Origin: Burkholderiales bacterium
GTDB taxonomy: Bacteria; Pseudomonadota; Gammaproteobacteria; Burkholderiales; Burkholderiaceae_F
Direction of reading: 5' to 3'
Assembly: GCA_020355165.1 (NCBI GenBank)
Contig: CP070661.1
Location: 3,578,934-3,642,933 of the forward strand
DNA: 64,000 nucleotides
Part shown: positions 45,859 to 54,205 of the stretch, one piece after another
How positions within the stretch are numbered: position 1 is the first letter of the stretch
Layout of the letters: every line of letters begins with the position of its first letter
Made by a program: the position numbers and the translations under genes
The notes under the pieces: model-generated
The model's input: the letters and a program-made list of their open reading frames with translations, nothing else
What the model was told of the DNA's origin: nothing
Database searches by the model: none

Positions 45859-46680
45859 CTAGCCGGCCTCGAGGCGCTGCGGGGCGCGCGAGCGTGCCGC
45901 GGCGCGGATCTTCTCGCTCAGCGCGCCGTCGAGCCGCGCGAGCTGAGCGTCCATCGCCGCGCGATCGAACACGCGCACCCCGTGCGCAGGAAGCTGCTGG
46001 CCGAACCCGGGCGGCAGCGTGCCTTCGACGGCGATCAGCAGGCGCGTCTGGCCGATGGCTCGCGCAACGTCGATGATCGACTGCAGCGCCGCCTTCGACG
46101 GCGCCTCGGCGAGCGGCACGAACGCGTAGGCGCGCTGCGCGTCCGACTTGTGGGCCAGCACCAGCTCGATCGGCCGCGCCGACGGATCGGCGGGCGCCGG
46201 ATGGAAGCCGCGCGCCTCGTAGAAGACCTGCACCAGGTCCCGCACGGGCGCAGGCGGCTCGGACTGCGGTGCGACAGGGCGAATCGGCATCGCTGCGGCT
46301 GCCGGCGTCGCAGCGGGCGCCTCGTCATCGAGCACGAGGTCCACTGCACCAGCCGCCGTCGCCGCGGTCGCCGCCGCCGTCTCCAGCGCCACCTGCTCGG
46401 CGGATGCCTTCTTCAGCAGCGCCACCAGTTCGGGTGGCAGCCCGGCGGCACGCAGTGCCACCTCGGCGCTCATCGGCGAGGCCGCTGCCGCCGAGGTTCC
46501 GAAGATCTTGTCGAGGTCGATGCTGGCGCCGCCGTCGCCCGTGTGACGGGACAGGAACAGCGCTTCGAGGGCGCGCGCTTCGCGGCTCTGCGCTTCGCGA
46601 CGGTAGCGGATCGCCCGCCGCAGAACCCATGCGGCGAGGGCAAGCGCGACGACCAGCAGCGATGCGGCGACCAGCGTCAT
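45859..46680 (-). CDS. Membrane-anchored protein with degenerate Mrr-like C-terminal domain (paralogue 2)
   Basis: A 273-residue protein: one N-terminal span (TLVAASLLVVALALAAWVL), a basic stretch, an Ala-rich linker, then a C-terminal domain (residues about 155-255) containing FYEARGFHPAP, PIELVLAHKSDAQRAYAF, IIDVARAIGQTRLLIAVEG and a final LxAxGVRVFDRAAMDAQL. This order resembles the Mrr restriction-endonuclease-like fold, but the catalytic Glu-x-Lys is not evident, so it would be non-catalytic. It is a paralogue of the gene immediately upstream (46888-47751), 207 bases away. I do not know a family name or a function. Start MTLVAAS at 46680 is chosen to begin at the membrane span. Confidence 0.66.
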   Translation of the reverse strand: MTLVAASLLVVALALAAWVLRRAIRYRREAQSREARALEALFLSRHTGDGGASIDLDKIFGTSAAAASPMSAEVALRAAGLPPELVALLKKASAEQVALETAAATAATAAGAVDLVLDDEAPAATPAAAAMPIRPVAPQSEPPAPVRDLVQVFYEARGFHPAPADPSARPIELVLAHKSDAQRAYAFVPLAEAPSKAALQSIIDVARAIGQTRLLIAVEGTLPPGFGQQLPAHGVRVFDRAAMDAQLARLDGALSEKIRAAARSRAPQRLEAG

Positions 46681-46887
46681 CTCGCAAGCGGCGCCGGCGA
46701 GCCGCGGACATGGGAACGCCGGCGGCCGATTGGACTGGGCACCCGACAAAGAGCCATCATCTTCTCCAGCGGCGGGGCGGATCCGGCTGCCGCGTGGCGG
46801 CAATTATCCTTTTGGCGTCGCAATCTTCACGATCGGCCGGATGGCTGAGTCCGTCGCCGTCGCATTACGTGCCGGCCCACCGGTCGT

Positions 46888-47751
46888 TCAGGCGAGACCC
46901 AGGACGCCGCGTCGCGTGCGGGCAATCGCCACCAGCTTGGCGGCGATGCCGAAGTCGAGCTTGCGGATCTCGCGGTCGAGCGAAACCCAGTCCAGCACCA
47001 GCACGTCGCTCAGCCGGCCCGCACTGACCGTGGCGTCGGCGCCGTGCTCGGCAGCCACGAGCAGCCTGCCGATGCCGAGCGAGCGCGCCTTCTCCAGCAG
47101 CTCGCCCGCGCGCTGCGCGTGCAGCCGGCCGCGGTCGAAGAAGAAGGCGTAGCTGCGGCCGCGCTGCTCGCGATGGGTCATCAGCAGCCGGATCGGCTGC
47201 GCCGACTCGGGCGCCCGCTTCATGACGTAGCCGCGGGCGGAGAACCAGGCCAGCACCAGCGCATCGAGCGGCACTTCGATCCGGCCGTCGAGCAGGGACA
47301 GCGGCGACGAGGTCGGCCTGCCCTGCGCAGGCGGGGCGGCCGGCTCGCCACCGAGGCCGGACAGCAGGGCCGTCGGCCGCCCCAGCTGCTGGCGCGCCTG
47401 CTCGGCCACCGTGGTCGGCTCGCCTTCGAGCAGGATGTCGACGTCGACCGGCTGCTGGGTGACCACAGGTGTGCGCGTCGCCGGCCCGACCGGCGCCGCC
47501 GGCGCCGCCATGATCTCGGTCACCGGGCCGCCGCCGATCGTGTGCCGCTCCGCCCGATCCTCGCCCAGCAGCACGCGGGCCAGCATCTGGTCGGTGCGGG
47601 CGCGACGCTCCTCTCGCTCGCGCTCGATGCGCGTGCGCGTCTCGTTCTGGCGCCACAGCAGCGCCGCCACCATGACGGCCAGCAGCACGATCAGCAGGAG
47701 GAACCACACGGGGAAGCCAACTCCTCGGTCAACCGACTCCGATTGTCGCAA
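46888..47751 (-). CDS. Membrane-anchored protein with degenerate Mrr-like C-terminal domain (paralogue 1)
   Basis: A 287-residue protein: N-terminal span (VWFLLLIVLLAVMVAALLW), charged juxtamembrane helix, a linker with VTEIMAAPAAPVGPATRTPVV, then the C-terminal domain with FSARGYVMKRAP, PIRLLMTHREQRGRSYAF, ARSLGIGRLLVAAEHG and VLVLDWVSLDREI. It aligns with its neighbour over about 95 residues in the last domain (shared PI.L...H......R.YAF...AR..G..RLL.A.E), while the middle differs, as in a tandem duplication. The predicted topology puts the C-terminal domain in the cytoplasm. Divergent from comM by 165 bases. Function unknown. Confidence 0.68.
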   Translation of the reverse strand: MRQSESVDRGVGFPVWFLLLIVLLAVMVAALLWRQNETRTRIEREREERRARTDQMLARVLLGEDRAERHTIGGGPVTEIMAAPAAPVGPATRTPVVTQQPVDVDILLEGEPTTVAEQARQQLGRPTALLSGLGGEPAAPPAQGRPTSSPLSLLDGRIEVPLDALVLAWFSARGYVMKRAPESAQPIRLLMTHREQRGRSYAFFFDRGRLHAQRAGELLEKARSLGIGRLLVAAEHGADATVSAGRLSDVLVLDWVSLDREIRKLDFGIAAKLVAIARTRRGVLGLA

Positions 47752-47916
47752 ACGACGCCGCGTTTGTGCGCGCCGCGGCCCAGGGCCCCGGCGGGCGGCG
47801 GCTAGCGACTAGTCGGCACGGCAGCCGTCCGATATTCGCGCCGCGGCGCCAGCCGGGCGCGCCGGCGCCGCGATACGCTGACCGGCAGCGTCCGCACAGG
47901 GGAGGAACCACAGCCG

Positions 47917-49446
47917 ATGACGCTCGCGGTCGTGCGCAGCCGCGGCCTGGCGGGAATGGTCGCGCCGGAGGTCACCGTCGAGGTCCACCTGGCCAACGGC
48001 CTGCCGTCGTTCACCCTGGTCGGCCTGCCCGAGACGGAGGTGAAGGAGGCGCGCGAGCGCGTGCGCGCCGCCGTGCAGAACTGCCGCTTCGAGTTTCCCT
48101 CGCGGCGCATCACCGTCAACCTGGCACCGGCGGAGCTGCCCAAGGAATCCGGCCGCTTCGACCTGCCGATCGCGCTGGGCATCCTCGCCGCGAGCGGCCA
48201 GATCGACGCCCGAGCGCTCGAGCGCTACGAATTCGCCGGCGAGCTGTCCCTGTCCGGCGCGCTGCGCCCGGTGCGCGGCGCGCTGGCGATGGCCTACGCG
48301 GTGTCGAGGAGCGAGCGATCGGCAGGCTGGCGCGGCTTCGTTCTGCCGCAGGAAAGCGCCGACGAGGCGGCGCGGGTCGGCGGGCTGGCGATCTTCGCCG
48401 CGCGCGACCTGCTGCAGGTGGTCGCCCACCTGGCCGCCGACGGCGGTGACCCGCAGGCGCGGCGGCTCGCCGAGCACCGGCCGTCCGCGCCCAGCGCCGC
48501 GCCCTGCGAGGCCGACCTCGCCGATGTGAAGGGCCAGCAGGCGGCCCGGCGCGCGCTCGAGATCGCGGCTGCAGGCGGCCACAGCCTGCTGATGAGCGGC
48601 CCGCCGGGCACCGGCAAGTCGATGCTGGCGCAGCGGCTGCCCGGCATCCTGCCGCCGATGACCGACGACGAGGCGCTGGAGTCGGCCGCGGTGCTGTCGC
48701 TGGCCGGCGCGTTCGCACCGCAGCGCTGGGCAATGCGCGTGTTCCGCTCGCCGCACCACTCGGCCAGCGGCGCCGCGCTGGTCGGCGGCGGCAGCGTGCC
48801 GAAGCCTGGCGAGGTCTCGCTCGCCCATTGCGGCGTGCTGTTCCTCGACGAGCTGCCGGAGTTCGACCGCCGCGTGCTCGAACTGCTGCGCGAGCCGCTC
48901 GAGTCGGGCCGCATCACGGTCTCGCGCGCTGCGCGGCAGGTCGAGTTCCCGGCGCGCTTTCAGCTGATCGCGGCGATGAACCCGTGTCCGTGCGGCTACC
49001 TCGGTCACCGGGCGCGCGCCTGCCGCTGCACGCCGGCCTCGATCGCCCGGTACACCGAGCGGATCAGCGGTCCGCTGCTCGATCGGATCGACCTGCGGGT
49101 CGAGGTGCCCTCGCTCACCGAGCGGGAACTGCTCGAGGCGCCCGCCGGCGAGGCGTCGGCCGCAGTCGCGCAGCGCGTGCTGCGCGCACGCCGCCGGGCG
49201 CTCGATCGCCAGGGCTGCGCCAACGGCATGCTGACCGGCGCCGACATCGACCGTGCGTGCCGGCCGGCCGTCGCCGTCAGACAGCTGCTGTACGCCGCGA
49301 GTGCCCGGCTCGGCTGGTCGGCGCGCGCCCACCACCGCGTGCTGAAGGTGGCGCGCACGATCGCCGATCTGGACGACGCCGCCGACCTGTCCGCGGCACA
49401 CGTCGCCGAGGCAATCCAGTACCGCAGGGCGCTGCGCGCCAGCTGA
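47917..49446 (+). CDS. comM: YifB/ComM-family AAA ATPase
   Basis: A 509-residue Mg-chelatase-like hexameric helicase that promotes branch migration during natural transformation. N-terminal Lon-like/ChlI region (residues 1-170: EVTVEVHLANGLPSFTLVGLPETEVKEARERVRAA), AAA core with Walker A GPPGTGKSMLAQRLPG, Walker B VLFLDELPEFDRRVLELLREPLE, and the Zn-like cluster NPCPCGYLGHRARACRC, and a C-terminal Mg_chelatase_C helix bundle. Start ATG 47917 after a GAGGAACC site. Naming as ComM follows the family; competence itself is not shown by this gene. Confidence 0.95.
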   Translation: MTLAVVRSRGLAGMVAPEVTVEVHLANGLPSFTLVGLPETEVKEARERVRAAVQNCRFEFPSRRITVNLAPAELPKESGRFDLPIALGILAASGQIDARALERYEFAGELSLSGALRPVRGALAMAYAVSRSERSAGWRGFVLPQESADEAARVGGLAIFAARDLLQVVAHLAADGGDPQARRLAEHRPSAPSAAPCEADLADVKGQQAARRALEIAAAGGHSLLMSGPPGTGKSMLAQRLPGILPPMTDDEALESAAVLSLAGAFAPQRWAMRVFRSPHHSASGAALVGGGSVPKPGEVSLAHCGVLFLDELPEFDRRVLELLREPLESGRITVSRAARQVEFPARFQLIAAMNPCPCGYLGHRARACRCTPASIARYTERISGPLLDRIDLRVEVPSLTERELLEAPAGEASAAVAQRVLRARRRALDRQGCANGMLTGADIDRACRPAVAVRQLLYAASARLGWSARAHHRVLKVARTIADLDDAADLSAAHVAEAIQYRRALRAS

Positions 49447-49581
49447 GCCCACCGGCGGTTCCGCAGCCGCGAGGCCGGCGCACCGCGCAGTCGCCGACGG
49501 CGGCGGGCGGCGCCGCCGGCACGAACCCGTCGTGCGCGCTGCGGCAGCAGCGGCGCACGCCGGCGGTCGGTCGACGGCCGT

Positions 49582-49881
49582 TCAGTTCGCGCTGCCGTGC
49601 TTCTTCTTCGCCTGATGGCAGCTGGTGCACAGCACCGGATCGCCGCCGATCTTCGGCTTCACGCGGGTGTCCGCCACGTGCTCGGCACCGCCGACGTGGC
49701 AATTCGCACAACTGAGCTTCTTGTGCGACGGCTGGCTGTGAAACTTCGTGCTCGGCTCGGCGTGGCAGCTCACGCACACCTCGTCCTTCGGCGGGGCCGT
49801 CTGCGCCGACGGCGCGCCTGCGACGAGCGCAGCCAGCAGCGCCAGCGCCTGGCAAGAACGGATCAGCAGTCTCGGCGGCAT
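49582..49881 (-). CDS. Triheme cytochrome c, homologous to the octaheme enzyme's N-terminal module
   Basis: A 99-residue periplasmic protein with signal peptide (ending about SAQTAPPKDE) and three heme motifs CVSCH (36-40), CANCH (58-62) and CTSCH (85-89). The spacing between the second and third motif (22 residues) is identical to that in the octaheme nitrite reductase, and FH-x-Q-x-x-H-K, the H-x-AD-x4-P and the x-DP-before-CxxCH motifs are shared, so it is a free-standing copy of that module. A strong ribosome site (AAGGAGGAG) precedes the ATG at 49881. A TTGAC-N4-GTCAA box lies 65-78 bases upstream. Likely an electron donor or acceptor for the octaheme enzyme; inferred. Confidence 0.9.
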   Translation of the reverse strand: MPPRLLIRSCQALALLAALVAGAPSAQTAPPKDEVCVSCHAEPSTKFHSQPSHKKLSCANCHVGGAEHVADTRVKPKIGGDPVLCTSCHQAKKKHGSAN

Positions 49882-49945
49882 CGCTCCTCCTTCAGGACTG
49901 CAGGGCAACCGCTGACAATGTGGCGCAAGGTCGGCGGCGCCGTCG

Positions 49946-49959
49946 TTGACGGCGGTCAA
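49946..49959 (-). promoter_or_regulatory. FNR/CRP-family box before the triheme cytochrome
   Basis: TTGAC-GGCG-GTCAA, perfect 5-bp arms, overlapping the stop codon of the hemY gene. Its centre is about 71 bases from the triheme ATG, so a class II promoter starting near 49911 would leave a 30-base leader; a weak -10 (CATTGT on the minus strand) is at a suitable position. Half sites equal those of the box upstream of the octaheme gene. Confidence 0.7.
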
Positions 49960-51350
49960 GCCGTGCTCGCGGGCTGACGCAGGAACGGCTGCAACGCCTC
50001 GACGCTGGCGTGCGCCGACTTGATGCAGTCGGCCACCGAGACGCCACCGCGCCAGTTGGCGCAGAAACGCAGGCCGGGCGAAGCCGCCTCGGCGCGCTCG
50101 ACCGCCGCGACGCGCTGCAGGTGGCCGAGGGTGTACTGCGGGATCGCCTGCGGCCAGCGCGTCACCACCTGCCACAGCGGCTGGCGCGCGCCCAGGTAAC
50201 CCCGCAGCGCGGTGGAGACGTCGGCGGCCAGCTCGTCCTCGGTCCTCAGCGCCAGCGGCGCGCTTCGCACGCCGCCGACGAAGGTGGTCAGCAACACCGT
50301 CGACGGCTCGGCGCGGCCGCTGAACATCGAGCTGGAGAACAGACAACCGAGGATCGGCGGCGATTCCCTGCGTGGCGCGAGAAAGCCGAAGCCGTCGAGC
50401 GGATGCGCCACGTCGGCGCGCCGATAGCAGCTGGCCACCGTGGCCACCGGCGGATAGACGATCGCCTCGAGAGCGGCGGCGGCATCCGGCGCAAGGCGCT
50501 CGACGATGCGCGCCGCCTCGTAGGCCGGCGCCGCCAGCACGACCGAACGGGCGCGCAGCTCGAAGCGATCGGCGCCGCGCTCGCACTCGGTGACGAAGCT
50601 GCCGTCGGCGTCGCGGCGCAGCCCGGCCGCCCGCACGCCGTAGTCGATGTCCAGGCCGCGCGCCAGCGCGTCGGTGAGCGTCTGCATGCCCTCGCGGAAG
50701 GAGAAGCTCACCGCGGCGTTCTTCGCCTTCTCGGCGCTCTTCCTGCGTTCGCGCGCGCCGACGATCTGGCCGCGGATCAGGCTGCCGTATTTCTGCTCGA
50801 GCGCGAACAGGCGCGGGAATGCCGCCGGCACCGACAGCTTCTCGGGGTCGCCGGCGTAGATGCCGGCGACGAACGGCTCGATCGCGTAGTCGAGGAACTC
50901 GGCGCCGAGGCGGCGGCGCACGAAGCCGGCAACGGTCTCTTCGGCATCGGCCGCGGCCGGCTTGACGAAGGGTTCGCGCAGCAGCGCCAGCTTGGCCTTC
51001 CACGAGAACAGCGAGGTGGAAAGCAAGGCGGGCGGCGACATCGGCAGGGCCGACAGCACGCCGTCGCGCAGGATGTAGCGGCGGGCCGCCTCGGCGCTGG
51101 CGTCGATGCGCTCGCCGCCGATGCCGGCCGCGGCGAGCAGCTCGTTGACCAGCGGCGTCGTGTCCAGCCCGCTGTTGGGGCCGCGCTCGTACAGCGCGCC
51201 GTCGCGTCGCACCGAGCCGATCACGCCGCCCGGCCGCGGCGCCGGTTCGACCACCCGCAGGCGCACTCCCTGCCGTGCCAGCCGGAAGGCGGCGGTCAGC
51301 CCCGACAGTCCCGCGCCGACGACGACCACGTCGGCATCCTGGCGAGCCAT
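49956..51350 (-). CDS. hemY: Oxygen-dependent (HemY-type) protoporphyrinogen oxidase
   Basis: FAD enzyme converting protoporphyrinogen IX to protoporphyrin IX for heme. The 464-residue product starts with the dinucleotide motif VVVVGAGLSGLTAAFRLARQG, then ERGPNSGLDTTP, the FVAGIYAGDPEKLSVPAAFPRLFALE stretch, and ends with FCANWRGGVSVADCIKSAHASVEAL. The ATG at 51350 was chosen over one 18 codons upstream, giving MARQDADVVVVGAG. It lies between the second CcmI gene and the triheme cytochrome, which suggests a role in supplying heme to the multiheme proteins; this is inferred from position. Confidence 0.9.
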   Translation of the reverse strand: MARQDADVVVVGAGLSGLTAAFRLARQGVRLRVVEPAPRPGGVIGSVRRDGALYERGPNSGLDTTPLVNELLAAAGIGGERIDASAEAARRYILRDGVLSALPMSPPALLSTSLFSWKAKLALLREPFVKPAAADAEETVAGFVRRRLGAEFLDYAIEPFVAGIYAGDPEKLSVPAAFPRLFALEQKYGSLIRGQIVGARERRKSAEKAKNAAVSFSFREGMQTLTDALARGLDIDYGVRAAGLRRDADGSFVTECERGADRFELRARSVVLAAPAYEAARIVERLAPDAAAALEAIVYPPVATVASCYRRADVAHPLDGFGFLAPRRESPPILGCLFSSSMFSGRAEPSTVLLTTFVGGVRSAPLALRTEDELAADVSTALRGYLGARQPLWQVVTRWPQAIPQYTLGHLQRVAAVERAEAASPGLRFCANWRGGVSVADCIKSAHASVEALQPFLRQPASTA

Positions 51351-51488
51351 GTTCTTCTCCGTGACCTCAAGGTGTCGATTGCACCAGCCCGTAGGTTCGC
51401 ACAACTGCCGCCGCAGGTTGCCGACACGGCGTCGGGGGGCAAGCGACGGCCGGCGATGGCAGCCGCCCGCTGGGGTTTGCCCGCGCAG

Positions 51489-52355
51489 CTACGACGCCGG
51501 CAGGCTGAACCTGGCGCGCTGCTGCGCGCGCGCGACGGCGGCCGCCAGTTCGGCATGCTCGCGCGACTCGGCGGGCAGCAGCGCCAGCAGCCGTTGCCAG
51601 AAGCGGGAGGCGCCGTCGAAGTCGCCGGCCTCCCAGGCGGCGCTGCCGGCCATCTCGAGCGCGCACGGATGCGCGGCGTCCAGGGCCAGCGCCCTGTCGA
51701 TCAGTTCGCGCGGCCGGCCGGCCAGCCGGCCGCCCTGGGCCATGCCGACGGCATCGGCGTATTCGCACCAGATCAGTGGGTCGCGCGCGACCTTCGCCGA
51801 GACGGCGAGGGCGCGCTCGTAGGCCTGCGCTGCCGGCTCGAAGCGGTCGCGCTGCATCCGCAGACGGCCCAGCATCACCCAGCCGCGCGCGTCCTCCGGC
51901 GATGCGGCCAGGTGCGCCTCGAGCCGCGCCAGCAGGCTTTCGGCACTGCTGCCCGCGCCGCCGTCGAGCGCGAGCGGGCCTTGCGCCGGCGACGCGCCGA
52001 TCAGCTGGGGCTGGCCGAACTGCAGGTACAGCAGCGCCGCGGCGACGGGCAGCGCCGCCGCGCAGGCGAGCAGCGCGCGCGCCGGGCGGCCGGCGCCGCG
52101 CGCCGATTCAGCGGGAGCGGCTTCCGCCAGCAGGCGCCGCTGCAGCTCCTCGCGCAGGCGCACGAACTCGGCCTGCCCGAGCAGACCGCGCGACCGTTCG
52201 CGCTCGAGCTCGGCCAGCTGCTGGCCCAGCACCGCCGCGTTGCTGCTTTCCCGCGCGATGTCGCCCGGCTGCCGCCGCCGCAGGCGCGGCCCGAGCAGGA
52301 CCGCGCCGACGGCCAGTGCGGTCAGCAGCAGCGCAGCGGCAACGAATGCCGTCAT
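51489..52355 (-). CDS. CcmI/NrfG-like TPR protein, second copy
   Basis: A 288-residue paralogue of CcmI: two N-terminal spans (about 1-22 and 95-115) flanking an Arg/Glu helix, then a periplasmic TPR region (GWVMLGRLRMQRDRFEPAAQAYERALAV..., EYADAVGMAQGGRLAGRPRELIDRALALDAAHPCALEMAGSAAWEAGDF). It aligns with the CcmI at 54282-55562 but lacks that protein's Pro/Ala linker and C-terminal beta-domain. It starts 37 bases after the octaheme gene. In E. coli the NrfG TPR protein, a relative of this domain, is required for attaching heme to the CxxCK site; that parallel is inferred. Confidence 0.82.
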   Translation of the reverse strand: MTAFVAAALLLTALAVGAVLLGPRLRRRQPGDIARESSNAAVLGQQLAELERERSRGLLGQAEFVRLREELQRRLLAEAAPAESARGAGRPARALLACAAALPVAAALLYLQFGQPQLIGASPAQGPLALDGGAGSSAESLLARLEAHLAASPEDARGWVMLGRLRMQRDRFEPAAQAYERALAVSAKVARDPLIWCEYADAVGMAQGGRLAGRPRELIDRALALDAAHPCALEMAGSAAWEAGDFDGASRFWQRLLALLPAESREHAELAAAVARAQQRARFSLPAS

Positions 52356-52392
52356 CGGGTCCGCCTTCCAGTCCTCTCGAGCCCGCGCGCCG

Positions 52393-54081
52393 CTACTTCT
52401 TCTCCTCCGGTGCCGGCGCAGCGGCCTTGCGCCTGGCCGCCATCGCCTCGTCGAGCATCTTGATGCCCTCCTGCGAGAAGACCATCGACTTGTTCAGCGA
52501 CGCGGTGGCCTGCTCGGGGTTGTGGAAGTGCGCGCCGTTGGCGGCGGTCCACCACTCCCAGTTGATGTGCGCGTCGTAGTGCTTGGCGCGCACCTGGTCG
52601 AGCAGCCCCTCGTCGACGCCGAGCGCCTTCGCTTCCTCGAACTTGTCGACCATCCGCGTCAGCCAGAACTCGGCCTTGCGCTTCTTGCCCTCGAAGCGGT
52701 TCTTCAGCGAGTCGATCGCATAGACCGCCTGCTGCCGGGTCCAGTCGCCGTGGCAGGTCAGGCAGGTCTCCTGGATGTAGTGCTTCGGGCTGGTCTGCCA
52801 GTGCGAGGTGTAGGTCTTGCCGGTCTTCTTGTCCTTCACTTTCGGCATGTGGCAGGACGAGCACTCGACGCCGGCCTTCTGGTGCTTCGAGTCGTAGTAC
52901 ACCTCGACGTCGGGGTGTTGACCCTTCCACAGCAGGGCGCCGGTGATGCCGTGCTTGAAGTCGCCGAACTTCAGGTCGAGGTAGTGCTTGCCGATTTCGT
53001 CGACCGGCTTGAACGGGAAGTGGTTGGTGCGCTGGTCGGCCATGCCGATCGGCTTGCCGGTGGTCGGGTCCGTTCCGGGGTTGCAGTTGTACTCGACGTG
53101 ACACTGGCCGCACTGCAGGTTCATGTCGTAGCGCGACAGCATGGCGACCTTGCGCGTGTAGCCGCGCACGCCGAGATCCTTGACGTCGATCTTCGCCGCC
53201 CGCGCGTCGCGGTGCCACAGCGTGTCCCTCTCGGGCCGGGTGAGCGCCTGGATCAGGCCGTCACGCACCACCCGCGGCCTGGCCGAATGCGGGTCGTGGC
53301 AGAAGAAGCAGTTCAGCGAGTGGTTGACGTCCTTGACGAACTCGTTGACTTTCGACGTGCGGCTCCACTTCGCCCCCGGCACCGGGTCGCCGAGGTAGGC
53401 CCAGTCGAGGATGTGGTCCTGCGTCTTGCACGACATGCAGACCGGGTTGGCGGCGGCAGCGGTGCCCGGCTTGAACGTCTTGTGCGGCTCTCCCGGGAAC
53501 TGGTCCTCGAGGTAGTCCCACACCTTGAAGTTGCCGCCCGGCTGGGTGAGGAAGCGCCAGCCCTCCTTGTTCTGGAAGCGGCCGCCGAAGGCGCGGTCGA
53601 CCGCCACCTGGTCGTACAGCGCGAAGGCGTGCGACCGCGGCTCGTTGTGCTCGCGCGTGAAGCCGTGCGGCATCATCAGCTTGTCGAAGGCCGGATCCGG
53701 CGACGGGCCGGTGGCCAGCACCTTCTCCTTGCGCGCCGTCTTCTCCCAGTTCATCTGGTACATCGACTCGAACTGCGGCTTGTGGCAGGCGCCGCAGGCG
53801 GCCGGGTCGGTGACGGTCAACGGACGCGCCTTGGCATCAGCCAGGTGCCTGTCGACGCCCTGGTGGCAGCTCGTGCAGGCCACGCCCTTGTGCTTGCCCT
53901 GGTCGTGGAATTCCTTGATCGGCGAATGGCAGCCCAGGCAGGCCGTGGCATCGAACTTCGCCGCGGCCGGCGCCTTCTTCGCCGGCGCCTGCGCGGAGGC
54001 GGGCGCTGCGGCCATGCTGAGGAAGACGACCGCCGCCAGCGCAGCGGACGCACGCAGGATCAGATCGGTAAGGCGCAACAT
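52393..54081 (-). CDS. Octaheme c-type nitrite reductase (TvNiR/ONR type)
   Basis: A 562-residue periplasmic multiheme enzyme with a signal peptide (ending near ASAQAPA). Heme motifs, with the first Cys: 48, 69, 96 (all CxxCH), 215 (CMSCK, Lys replacing His), 258, 324, 407, 440. Lys at the fourth is the catalytic heme of the NrfA class. HVEYNC (Tyr 331, Cys 333) equals the Tyr-x-Cys of Thioalkalivibrio octaheme nitrite reductase, and EPRSHAF (Arg 149) and GQHPD (Gln 388, His 389) are the other active-site groups. Expected to reduce nitrite (and hydroxylamine) to ammonia. Start MLRLTDLILRAS at 54081 follows GGGGAG. Preceded by a TTGAC-N4-GTCAA box, followed by ccmI2. Confidence 0.93.
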   Translation of the reverse strand: MLRLTDLILRASAALAAVVFLSMAAAPASAQAPAKKAPAAAKFDATACLGCHSPIKEFHDQGKHKGVACTSCHQGVDRHLADAKARPLTVTDPAACGACHKPQFESMYQMNWEKTARKEKVLATGPSPDPAFDKLMMPHGFTREHNEPRSHAFALYDQVAVDRAFGGRFQNKEGWRFLTQPGGNFKVWDYLEDQFPGEPHKTFKPGTAAAANPVCMSCKTQDHILDWAYLGDPVPGAKWSRTSKVNEFVKDVNHSLNCFFCHDPHSARPRVVRDGLIQALTRPERDTLWHRDARAAKIDVKDLGVRGYTRKVAMLSRYDMNLQCGQCHVEYNCNPGTDPTTGKPIGMADQRTNHFPFKPVDEIGKHYLDLKFGDFKHGITGALLWKGQHPDVEVYYDSKHQKAGVECSSCHMPKVKDKKTGKTYTSHWQTSPKHYIQETCLTCHGDWTRQQAVYAIDSLKNRFEGKKRKAEFWLTRMVDKFEEAKALGVDEGLLDQVRAKHYDAHINWEWWTAANGAHFHNPEQATASLNKSMVFSQEGIKMLDEAMAARRKAAAPAPEEKK

Positions 54082-54180
54082 CGTGCAACTCCCCTCTTCG
54101 GCTGGATGCCGACGCATGCCGCTGCCGCAGCCTGTGCGGCAGCGCAACATGCTTGCAGTTTCGAGGGGAATGAGCCGCCG

Positions 54181-54200
54181 CGCTTGACTGCAGTCAAGCG
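54181..54200 (-). promoter_or_regulatory. FNR/CRP-family palindrome upstream of the octaheme gene
   Basis: A perfect 20-base dyad CGCTTGACTG-CAGTCAAGCG, core TTGAC-TGCA-GTCAA (54184-54197), centred 109 bases before the ATG at 54081. TTGAC-N4-GTCAA is like FNR and NnrR/DNR-type sites. The same half sites occur before the triheme gene. Confidence 0.75.
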
Positions 54201-54205
54201 GCTCG

